NCBI GenBank assembly: GCA_031260085.1
Contig: JAIRKP010000036.1
Location: 1-5,896, forward strand
Length of the DNA: 5,896 nt
Origin: Holosporales bacterium
GTDB lineage: Bacteria > Pseudomonadota > Alphaproteobacteria > RUG11792
Direction: 5' to 3'
Below the pieces are notes generated by a model. That model saw only the letters and a list, made by a program, of their open reading frames with translations. It was not told the origin of the DNA and did not search any database. Of this stretch, positions 1 to 5,842 are shown piece by piece. Position 1 is the stretch's first letter. Each line of letters opens with the position of its first letter. A program made the translations under genes and the position numbers.

Positions 1-7
1 ATCTGAA

Positions 8-150
8 CATAACCTTAATACTCTAGTCTGTCAAGGAGGAGAACGAAGTGATCCTTGACAGACTATAGGCGCGAGTATGGTATAATTTATTAGACCATAC
101 TCGCGCCCTGGGGATGCCATGAAAAGCATAAGCTTTGTCTGAAGGTTATG
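8..150. repeat. Cloverleaf-like nested inverted-repeat block 1
   Basis: An outer 9-bp inverted repeat (cataacctt at 8-16 with aaggttatg at 142-150) encloses three further hairpins. Arm 1 is 14 perfect base pairs, 24-37 with 52-65, loop 38-51. Arm 2 is 14 perfect base pairs, 68-81 with 94-107, and carries tataat in its loop side. Arm 3 is aaagc/gcttt at 123-127 and 132-136 with a 4-base loop. Only two bases separate arms 1 and 2. No arm is followed by a T-run, so none looks like an intrinsic terminator. The pairing is directly visible. Whether this is a palindromic mobile element, a cruciform regulatory site or a structured RNA is not decided by the sequence. I see no protein-coding gene here. 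Confidence 0.75.
55..86 (+). promoter_or_regulatory. Promoter-like TTGACA / TATAAT pair, spacing too long
   Basis: A perfect TTGACA at 55-60 and a perfect TATAAT at 81-86 are separated by 20 bases, against the usual 16-18. Both boxes lie inside the arms of inverted-repeat block 1, so folding of the DNA would hide them. No gene starts shortly downstream; the nearest is glmM, about 500 bases away. The match may be a by-product of the palindromes. Confidence 0.2.
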
Positions 151-174
151 ATAAGATATCTATTTGTATAAGTT

Positions 175-410
175 CACATAAATTTGAGACAAACTGGAGC
201 TCCAAAATTTCTTTTCGGAGAACAATGATTATATCATTCGGCCCCTTTTCTATTGTCAATGTCCGTTCGCTTAACGCTCACTCTCCACATTGACAATAGA
301 TGGCCTTCTGATCTCTTTTTCTTGTTCCGAAAAAGAAATTGTTGGGCAGAGGTGAATTTGGAGTACAGCATCTTGAATTATTTCAGCTACGGAGATTTGT
401 CTCAATTGTG
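175..410. repeat. Nested inverted-repeat block 2
   Basis: An outer 10-bp repeat, ttgagacaaa (184-193) with tttgtctcaa (396-405), extends outward through a bulge by caca/tgtg (175-178 with 407-410). Inside are a 10-bp palindrome tggagctcca at 195-204, a long imperfect stem 206-225 with 322-340 (about 18 pairs, small bulges), a small hairpin aatgat/atcatt (224-229 with 233-238), ggcc at 240-243 pairing with 302-305, and a perfect 14-bp stem 249-262 with 287-300. An open frame crosses the block (253-441), but it is a by-product of the repeats and resembles no known protein. The nested architecture parallels block 1 without obvious sequence identity. Confidence 0.7.
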
Positions 411-579
411 TTTGAGGTTGGACATATTGAGGTGTGATTAATCTGTCCGTATTGCATCTTACCCATTATCCAGATACACTTAGCGTGTTATATTTTATTT
501 AAGAAAACGTTATGTATGTTATATTTGCTCCTCCTTTGAGCGCCAAGTATATACGAAAAATACTTTCGAACGAGATTTT
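406..579 (+). promoter_or_regulatory. AT-rich leader upstream of glmM
   Basis: This 174-base stretch has no gene. It contains an exact direct repeat tgttatattt at 486-495 and 517-526, spaced 31 bases apart, each including a TATATT box that could serve as a -10 element; no good -35 box is visible. A hairpin gctc/gagc sits at 527-530 and 538-541, and a second, cgaaa/tttcg (554-558 with 564-568), ends 11 bases before the glmM start codon. These are the plausible promoter and leader features for the glmM-dxs pair, but no transcription start can be fixed. Confidence 0.3.
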
Positions 580-1920
580 ATGAATAACATCTTCGGGACG
601 GATGGAGTTCGAGGAAAGGCTAATACGGGCTATATAACCCCCGAAAACGCTATGAAATTAGCCGTGTCGGTGATAAATTACTATGCCAATACTAATCATA
701 AGACGGTTAACACGAAGTTCACCGTAGTCATTGGCAAAGATACGCGGCTTTCGGGTTATATGTTAGAGCCTGCGCTGACCTCGGGTTTTATAGCGGCCGG
801 GGCCGATGTTGTTCTTCTTGGGCCAGTTCCAACTCCGACAGTTGCGTTTATGACGCGGTCTCTTCGTGCTGATTTTGGTGTTATGATTTCGGCTTCTCAT
901 AATTTATATTACGATAATGGAATAAAGTTTTTTAACTCTAATGGATTTAAATTATCTCTCAAAGATGAAATTAATATTAGCGATATATTTCACAATTCTC
1001 AAGATTTAGTTGACCCAGAACATATGGGAAAAGCGAAGAGATTAGATGATGCTCCGGGAAGATATATAGAATTTGTAAAAAATTCATTTCCAAAAAATCT
1101 CAGCCTCTTTGACGTAAAAATAGTCATAGATACTGCAAATGGAGCTGCATATAAAATAGCTCCTCAAGTTTTTTGGGAGCTTGGCGCTGAAATAATAAAG
1201 ATAGGCGCAGAACCTGATGGATTGAATATCAATAAAGCTTGCGGCGCGACTGACACTGCCCTCTTGCAAAAAACTGTCACTGCTCAGAATGCCGATATTG
1301 GAATCGCATTGGATGGAGATGCTGACCGATTGATTATTGTCACTGAAGAGGGAGAAGTTTTAGATGGAGATTATGTTATTGCAACTATTGCAACTGATTG
1401 GTTAGAAACAAAAAAACTGACGTCAAAAAATATCGTTGCGACCAAAATGTCAAATATTGGCTTAGAAAGGTATTTAAATAAAATAGGGTTAGATTTATCT
1501 CGTTGTGAAGTTGGAGATAAGCATGTTCTCGATAAGATGTTAGGAATTAGCGCTCAAATTGGAGGCGAAAAGTCTGGGCATATAATCCCTATCGATTATT
1601 CCTCAACAGGTGATGGGCTTATTGCAGCGTTGCAAATTTTAGCTTATATACAAAGAAAGAAGATTAAAACTAGCGATATAAAGACATTATATACTCCTTT
1701 CCCGCAAGAATTTATGAATATTCCTCAAATAATTGAAATTTCGGATCAAAAAACTATTGATCTTATAGAAAGGGTTAAAGATCAAATATTAAACAATACC
1801 GGAAGAATAATAATAAGAAAATCTGGAACGGAAAATTTGACTAGAATTATGATAGAGTCGGAAAACAAAAATGATATAATAAGAGCTATTGAAGAAATTA
1901 AAAAGACATTTATATTATAA
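580..1920 (+). CDS. glmM: Phosphoglucosamine mutase GlmM
   Basis: Converts glucosamine-6-phosphate to glucosamine-1-phosphate, the cytoplasmic step feeding UDP-GlcNAc, peptidoglycan and lipid A synthesis. The 446-residue length is normal for the family. Visible landmarks are FGTDGVRG at 5-12, IGKDTRLSGYM at 51-61, the phosphoserine loop MISASHN at 102-108 (catalytic Ser106), the metal-binding loop DGDADR at 245-250, the sugar-binding loop GGEKSGH at 328-334, and the phosphate-binding loop RKSGTEN at 413-419. Two otherwise strongly conserved prolines are replaced: Leu109 in SHNP and Asn419 in GTEP. The ATG at 580 places FGTDG at the expected distance from the N-terminus; upstream there is only a weak GAG at 572-574 as Shine-Dalgarno. 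dxs follows one base after the stop. GC content falls sharply inside the gene near 896-900, from about 48% to about 30%. Identification is firm. Confidence 0.97.
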   Translation: MNNIFGTDGVRGKANTGYITPENAMKLAVSVINYYANTNHKTVNTKFTVVIGKDTRLSGYMLEPALTSGFIAAGADVVLLGPVPTPTVAFMTRSLRADFGVMISASHNLYYDNGIKFFNSNGFKLSLKDEINISDIFHNSQDLVDPEHMGKAKRLDDAPGRYIEFVKNSFPKNLSLFDVKIVIDTANGAAYKIAPQVFWELGAEIIKIGAEPDGLNINKACGATDTALLQKTVTAQNADIGIALDGDADRLIIVTEEGEVLDGDYVIATIATDWLETKKLTSKNIVATKMSNIGLERYLNKIGLDLSRCEVGDKHVLDKMLGISAQIGGEKSGHIIPIDYSSTGDGLIAALQILAYIQRKKIKTSDIKTLYTPFPQEFMNIPQIIEISDQKTIDLIERVKDQILNNTGRIIIRKSGTENLTRIMIESENKNDIIRAIEEIKKTFIL

Positions 1921-1921
1921 G

Positions 1922-3733
1922 ATGATTTTAGATTTAATCAATTCTCCCAATGATTTAAAAGAATTAAGAACATCTGAATTAAAAGAATTATGTCAAGATC
2001 TACGTTCAGAGATTATACGGATAACTTCTCAAAACGGCGGGCATTTGGGATCTAATTTAGGAATTATAGAAATAACAGTTGCGGCACATTATGTTTTTAA
2101 TTGCTCTATAGATAAGTTTATTTTCGATGTTGGCCATCAGTCATACGCTCACAAATTGCTGACCGGTCGAAGAAAACTCATGGAAAATTTACGATCCTCA
2201 ATTGGAGCTTCAGGATTTATTGATCCATCAGAAAGCGATTATGACTCTTTTATAAGCGGACATGCGTCAACGTCTTTAAGTGCATCTCTTGGTTTAGCAA
2301 AAGCTAGAGATATAAAGGGTGAAGATTTTAAAATACTATCTATTTTAGGAGACGGTTCGCTTAGCGGCGGGATGATTTATGAAGCTATGAATAATTCTGA
2401 TGGAGTTAAAAATTTTATAGTAATTTTAAACGACAACCAAATGTCTATATCTGAATCCGTTGGAGCTATGAAGAAGTATTTGACAAAATTGTTGATTTCT
2501 AAAAGAGGACTTATTTGTAGAAAAATTTTTAGAAATTTGTTGTCCAAATTACCGACAAAACTGGCGCAATGTATCGAAAAAACGGTGAAAAATTTACTAT
2601 ACCTTATAAAAGACGGAACGATATTTGAAGAGCTCGGCTTCCAATATATAGGCCCTATTGATGGCCATGACATTGACAAACTAATAGCTATTTTTAAAAA
2701 TGTTCGAGATGTTGCTAATTATAAACCCGTAATTATTCATGCAATCACAAAGAAAGGCAAGGGATACAATTTAGCTGAAAATGATTCAACAAAATTACAT
2801 GGTGTTGAAAGGTTTAAATCGGAGAAATTTTCCAATGTTTTTGGAGAAGAAATACTCCAACTTGCCAAAAAGGACGAGAAGATTGTATGCATAACAGCTG
2901 CTATGAAGCATGGCTGCGGGTTGCGTAAATTTTCCGAAAATTTCCCTGATCGATTTTTTGATGTTGGAATAGCGGAAGAGCACGCAGTAACATTCGCTGC
3001 TGGGCTTGCGAAGGGCGGGTTGAAGCCATTTGTTGCTATATATTCAACGTTTTTGCAAAGAGCTTATGATCAGATTTATCATGATGTTTTTCTTCAAAAT
3101 CTTCCTGTGAGATTTATTATTGATAAATCCGGATTCCCAGGAGAAGATGGAAAAACCCATTCTGGAATTTACGATATAGCTCTATTTCGAAATTTTCCAA
3201 ATTTCTTTATTTTAGCACCATCTAATAAATTGGAGCTGCAACATATGCTTAAGATCGCTGTTAATCATAATTCTTCGCCTTTAGCTGTTAGATTCCCTAA
3301 AACTGCAGTAATGGAGCATTCATGTAATTATCAATTTGAACTTGATTTTAGGATAATTTCTTATGGAGAAAGAGTTATTATATTCTTTTTTGGCCCGCTG
3401 TTAAATCATATTTTACAAGCAATCAATATTTCAAAAATAAACCCGACAATAGTCGATATCAGGCTTATACAACCGTTCGATTTTAAAAAGTTTTGTAAAC
3501 TCTCAAAAGAATATAATAAAATCATCGTAATAGAAGAAGGAATATCTGGGGGACTGTCTAGTGCTATTATCGAATATCTATTTCAAAATAAATATTTAGA
3601 TCTTATAAAGAAGTTAGTATTTTTGAATATAGCAAAAGATCCCGTAGACCATGAATCTAGACAATCGCAAATAGAGAAAAGCCGAATTTCAATAAAAAAT
3701 ATTGTAAATGAATTATCAACAATAAACATTTGA
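1922..3733 (+). CDS. dxs: 1-deoxy-D-xylulose-5-phosphate synthase Dxs
   Basis: Condenses pyruvate and glyceraldehyde-3-phosphate using thiamine diphosphate, the first step of the MEP isoprenoid pathway. At 603 residues it is slightly shorter than E. coli Dxs (620). Landmarks, numbered from the chosen start, are GGHLG at 39-43 with His41, VGHQSYAHK near 70-78, the thiamine-diphosphate motif GDG at 143-145 ending in Asn170, the catalytic Glu in GIAEEHAVTFAAG (351 on), YSTFLQRAYDQ with Tyr374 and Arg380, DGKTH with Asp409 and His413, and Arg457 in AVRFPK. All expected catalytic residues are present. The ATG at 1922 is preferred because family members begin with a short 'LLD.INSP..L' stretch, matched here by ILDLINSPNDL. 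A TTG at 1889 would extend it by 11 residues and overlap glmM. No clear Shine-Dalgarno is present, so translation is probably coupled to glmM, whose stop lies one base upstream. No strong terminator follows. Confidence 0.96.
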   Translation: MILDLINSPNDLKELRTSELKELCQDLRSEIIRITSQNGGHLGSNLGIIEITVAAHYVFNCSIDKFIFDVGHQSYAHKLLTGRRKLMENLRSSIGASGFIDPSESDYDSFISGHASTSLSASLGLAKARDIKGEDFKILSILGDGSLSGGMIYEAMNNSDGVKNFIVILNDNQMSISESVGAMKKYLTKLLISKRGLICRKIFRNLLSKLPTKLAQCIEKTVKNLLYLIKDGTIFEELGFQYIGPIDGHDIDKLIAIFKNVRDVANYKPVIIHAITKKGKGYNLAENDSTKLHGVERFKSEKFSNVFGEEILQLAKKDEKIVCITAAMKHGCGLRKFSENFPDRFFDVGIAEEHAVTFAAGLAKGGLKPFVAIYSTFLQRAYDQIYHDVFLQNLPVRFIIDKSGFPGEDGKTHSGIYDIALFRNFPNFFILAPSNKLELQHMLKIAVNHNSSPLAVRFPKTAVMEHSCNYQFELDFRIISYGERVIIFFFGPLLNHILQAINISKINPTIVDIRLIQPFDFKKFCKLSKEYNKIIVIEEGISGGLSSAIIEYLFQNKYLDLIKKLVFLNIAKDPVDHESRQSQIEKSRISIKNIVNELSTINI

Positions 3734-3794
3734 AATAGGAGACGGAAGTTACAATTCAATATTGAGATATTATTTGGCAAGCTTAGACAGAAAG

Positions 3795-3845
3795 ACTAAA
3801 TGATAGTAAGATTTCATGGTACTTATTCATATTTGCTTATTTAGT
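3795..3845 (+). promoter_or_regulatory. Hairpin downstream of dxs
   Basis: An inverted repeat actaaat (3795-3801) with atttagt (3839-3845) encloses a smaller agta/tact pairing. It lies 60 bases after the dxs stop and has no T-run after it, so it is a poor candidate for an intrinsic terminator. It overlaps the start of the promoter-like TTGACA at 3845. The 61 bases between dxs and this hairpin hold nothing I recognise. Confidence 0.3.
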
Positions 3846-3872
3846 TGACAATCCCCGAAAGGATACTATATG
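3845..3872 (+). promoter_or_regulatory. Sigma70-type promoter candidate
   Basis: A perfect TTGACA at 3845-3850, a 16-base spacer, and TATATG at 3867-3872 (4 of 6 matches to TATAAT). This is the best hexamer pair with acceptable spacing that I found in the window. A transcript would start near 3878-3880 and run into a GC-rich, hairpin-rich region rather than a clear gene. A small hairpin atcc/ggat (3851-3854 with 3861-3864) lies within the spacer. Confidence 0.45.
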
Positions 3873-3877
3873 TCAAA

Positions 3878-4345
3878 CACTAGCCCCGCAGGTACAGCAA
3901 TTTACTGGCCAGCTGCCAAGTCTATACCAAGGTTGGATTCGAGATCCCGGCACAACTTAAGGGAGCCAATTCAGGCGAAATTGGATCACTTCCGATCGAC
4001 CTCGCCACAATTCTTGTTAATAGCCCCTCAGCGGTTGAGGCTGGATATGCACAACTATCAACACTCCCAAGGAGGGCGTAGCTAGAATACCTCGGATAGT
4101 AAAGCACTCACAAGGACTTGTTACACACATCCGACACGGACAAGACACTTGCCCGGGGTATGTTCCCCTCAATAACATGTAGTTAAACGCTCAGATAGTT
4201 CAGCAGATTACCATGTTCTCCTCCTAGGAACTCCCCCATATTTATATACCTTAATACTACAGGATCTATACCTTGAAACAAACGTATCTGGAGAGACTAG
4301 AATCCATAGGAATTCCATTTCCACTTTCGGCGCCGGGGGAGTTGT
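3878..4345 (+). ncRNA. Unidentified GC-rich, hairpin-rich region (possible structured RNA)
   Basis: This region averages roughly 40-55% GC by 60-base blocks, between dxs and rplI sequence at about 25-30%, and follows the promoter candidate at 3845-3872. Pairings along it: ccaatt/aattgg (3966-3971 with 3979-3984), cctca/tgagg (4026-4030 with 4036-4040), actatc/gatagt (4054-4059 with 4095-4100) enclosing ctcc/ggag, cttg/caag (4117-4120 with 4141-4144) enclosing tccg/cgga, gggg/cccc (4155-4158 with 4165-4168), aacatg/catgtt (4174-4179 with 4212-4217), and a 9-bp stem aactccccc/gggggagtt (4229-4237 with 4335-4343). I found none of the RNase P, tmRNA, SRP or 6S core motifs. The alternative is gene debris: one frame is open without a start codon from 3884 to the stop at 4079-4081. 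The island is clear; calling it RNA is inference. Confidence 0.3.
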
Positions 4346-4352
4346 TGTCGGT

Positions 4353-4366
4353 AAAGATTAATCTTT
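4353..4366 (-). terminator. Palindrome directly after rplI
   Basis: A perfect 14-base palindrome, aaagattaatcttt, abuts the rplI stop codon on its downstream side. It could form a short A/T-rich hairpin but has no T-run after it in the rplI direction, so it would be a weak terminator at best. The GC-rich palindrome cggcgccg at 4328-4335 lies a little further downstream. Confidence 0.2.
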
Positions 4367-4882
4367 TCAGGCACCTACAGAAGTGGCATGCTCTTCATTA
4401 TTTTGGTTAGTCTCTTGAATTTCCACTGCTCCCTGCTCTTGAGCCGTTATAACTCGAAGCGATATAACGACTAAAACTTCGGGGTGAAGCCAAATATCAA
4501 TTGAATAATTCCCAACCATTTTTATCGGATTATTAACTTTTACTTGCGATTTAGTAACAGTATATCCTTGCTCTTTTAAAGCATCCACTATATCATTCGC
4601 TCGAACAGAGCCAAATAAAAATCCAGATTCGCTAGCTTGCCTTACTATAACGATCGAAATATTTTGCATTTTCTGAGCGACTTTTTCTGCATCGGCTTTT
4701 AATTTCAAATTTGTAGCTTCTAATTCTGCTTTTTTTCCATTAAAGTATTCAATATTAGCGTCTGTTGCTCGCAATGCTTTTTTCTTAGGTAAAAGGAAGT
4801 TTCTAGCATATCCGACTTTGACATCAATTATATCACCTATTAACCCTAAATTTTCGACTTTTTCTAACAATATTATTCTCAT
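4367..4882 (-). CDS. rplI: 50S ribosomal protein bL9
   Basis: A structural protein of the large ribosomal subunit that binds 23S rRNA near the L1 stalk and affects frame maintenance. The 171 residues show the two-domain build: the N-terminal rRNA-binding domain starts MRIILLEKVENLG, and VKVGYARNFLLPKKKAL at 21-37 matches the L9 signature; a long charged connecting helix covers about 41-73; the C-terminal domain has RQASESGFLFGSV at 81-93 and IDIWLHPEVLV near 128-138. A polar, acidic tail from about 147 onward makes it longer than the 149-residue E. coli protein, as is usual in alphaproteobacteria. The start is supported by AAGGG at 4892-4888, five bases before the ATG. rpsF and rpsR, usual partners in one operon, are absent upstream: 4883-5081 is non-coding, so the gene presumably has its own promoter. 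Its stop lies just beyond the GC-rich island. Confidence 0.96.
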   Translation of the reverse strand: MRIILLEKVENLGLIGDIIDVKVGYARNFLLPKKKALRATDANIEYFNGKKAELEATNLKLKADAEKVAQKMQNISIVIVRQASESGFLFGSVRANDIVDALKEQGYTVTKSQVKVNNPIKMVGNYSIDIWLHPEVLVVISLRVITAQEQGAVEIQETNQNNEEHATSVGA

Positions 4883-5081
4883 ATGAACCCTTATTTAAGT
4901 AAAACATGATCCAAAAACTATGTAAATATTACCATCAGACAATCAAAAAAGATATAAAAAACTTACTTTCACTCCGAGTGATTTGGAGGTATAGCTAATA
5001 TGCAAGCCTAAAAAGAGATATTGGGAACATCATCTATAGGCAAGAGGTATTTTGCTGTTACTGATTTCCAATTTCATATAT
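4883..5081 (-). other. rplI upstream region with short fragments
   Basis: About 200 bases without a supported gene. On the minus strand the part nearest rplI is T-rich (4930-4962), with a possible extended -10 (TG, one base, TAATAT) near 4932-4924; no convincing -35 is seen. A small hairpin cactcggagtg lies at 4970-4980. On the minus strand an ATG at 5077, four bases after the stop of the broken gene upstream, opens only 15 codons (MKLEISNSKIPLAYR). It may be the start of a truncated next gene of the same accessory unit, but it is too short to judge. Confidence 0.3.
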
Positions 5082-5718
5082 TTAATCAGCTTTATAAGCG
5101 GTATTTGGCAAAGCTGTGGGATCGAATGCATCGCCGGCTTGGGCTTCGGCCAACATTCGGTCGCTCTGTTCGTTTATTTCCCGCTTCTGTCTTTCCTTCT
5201 CTATTTGTTGAGGAGTTTTTTTGTCTTTTACGACGCCTAATCGCTTGCCAACCCCTCTAATCTTATTTTTGAAACTTTCATGTCATATCGATCCGTCATT
5301 TTGTCTAGCTTCACTAAGCATTTCCGGAGGGCATTAAGCGTTTCGTTTGCTCTTGTTTTGCTCTTACTCAGGTTATTCATCGCTTCTGCTAACGGCGTAT
5401 GTAAGTTTGATAGTGCGCTATACATTTCGACTACATCCGAGTCATTAAAGCCGTCACGCTTGAGTTTCTCTTTCGGCGAAGTTAATACTTTTTTACTTGG
5501 ACGACCAATATCCCCGCTGAGGTTGAGATGTCTTCAGCTAAGTTACTCAATTTTGTGCATTTTTCATTCATGTCCTCTATTTGCTTTTTAAGCATCTTCA
5601 GGTCGTTTTTCTCACGTTCTGCACGTTGGTATTTATCTTCAGGTAGCGGTGTTGTAGCCCATATCTCTACTGTACACGAAGCAATCACTACTGCCGCCAT
5701 TACGTAAATATACTTCAT
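5082..5718 (-). pseudogene. Frameshifted gene for an exported helical protein, possibly VirB5/TrbJ-like
   Basis: Three reading frames join into one product. Frame 1 (5718-5482) begins MKYIYVMAAVVIASC, a signal peptide that could be cut by lipoprotein signal peptidase (lipobox IASC) or after IWA, followed by a charged helical stretch. Frame 2 (about 5520-5237) carries GDIGRPSKKVLTSP and MYSALSNLHTPLAEAMNNL. Frame 3 (about 5282-5082) carries GVGKRLGVVKDKKTPQQIEK and ends FDPTALPNTAYKAD. Adding one G to the GGGG near 5514 and one A to the AAAAA near 5265 restores a single frame of exactly 213 codons. The small size, export signal and predicted coiled coil recall VirB5/TrbJ proteins of type IV secretion or conjugation, but I see no diagnostic motif and no neighbouring vir gene. 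It is more GC-rich than the end of dxs. Real decay and sequencing error are both possible. The split gene is well supported; the function is a guess. Confidence 0.75.
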
Positions 5719-5728
5719 CTATACATTC

Positions 5729-5757
5729 CATTTCTTATACCTCCTTTTATTATTATA
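5729..5757 (-). promoter_or_regulatory. Strong Shine-Dalgarno and -10 box upstream of the broken gene
   Basis: Read on the minus strand, a perfect TATAAT lies at 5757-5752 with only a poor -35 match upstream, then AAAGGAGGT at 5747-5739. The Shine-Dalgarno is ideally spaced (about 8 bases) for an ATG at 5731-5729, but that frame stops after 30 codons. The start that gives the signal peptide is the ATG at 5718, about 20 bases from the Shine-Dalgarno and in another frame. Confidence 0.5.
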
Positions 5758-5797
5758 TCACTTTTATTGCTCGTTTGTATACTTCCATCGTATTGGG

Positions 5798-5834
5798 TGC
5801 GTAGTTTGAAAATCGTTGATGCTCAAACTACGCA
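5798..5834. repeat. 12-bp hairpin upstream of the broken gene
   Basis: tgcgtagtttga (5798-5809) pairs perfectly with tcaaactacgca (5823-5834) around a 13-base loop. Two further G-C pairs follow after a mismatch. No T-run follows on either strand, so a terminator is unlikely; an operator or a palindromic element fits better. The 9-base direct repeat ttatatcac lies at 5753-5761 and 5838-5846 on either side of it. Confidence 0.6.
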
Positions 5835-5842
5835 ACCTTATA

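Noticed and set aside
13..22. ccttaatact shared with 4249-4258
   Set aside because: Ten-base matches are expected by chance in a window of this size and composition.
253..441. 62-codon open frame on the plus strand upstream of glmM
   Set aside because: It lies entirely within inverted-repeat block 2, begins at a non-ATG codon without a Shine-Dalgarno, and resembles no known protein.
530..537. cctccttt, the complement of a perfect Shine-Dalgarno, in the glmM leader
   Set aside because: On the minus strand no start codon follows at a usable distance. A role in sequestering ribosome-binding sites cannot be supported from sequence alone.
3922..3960. T-loop-like ttcgaga within a short gga/tcc stem, as in a tRNA or tmRNA
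   Set aside because: Only three base pairs form, and no acceptor stem, anticodon arm or tmRNA tag sequence can be found around it.
3884..4081. 65-codon frame with protein-like composition (for example GSLPIDLATILVNSP) in the GC-rich island
   Set aside because: There is no start codon or Shine-Dalgarno and I recognise no family. It is kept only as the main alternative to the RNA interpretation.
3870..4085. 71-codon ATG frame in the GC-rich island
   Set aside because: The ATG overlaps the -10 box of the promoter candidate, the product resembles nothing known, and other frames on both strands are similarly open there.
4985..5012. ggaggtata followed by an ATG at 5000 on the plus strand
   Set aside because: The frame stops after three codons. 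The inverted copy of ggaggtata at 5736-5744 is short enough to be chance.
5021..5591. Plus-strand open frames across the broken minus-strand gene
   Set aside because: They are antisense shadows. The minus strand gives a coherent signal peptide and a continuous product once two single bases are restored.
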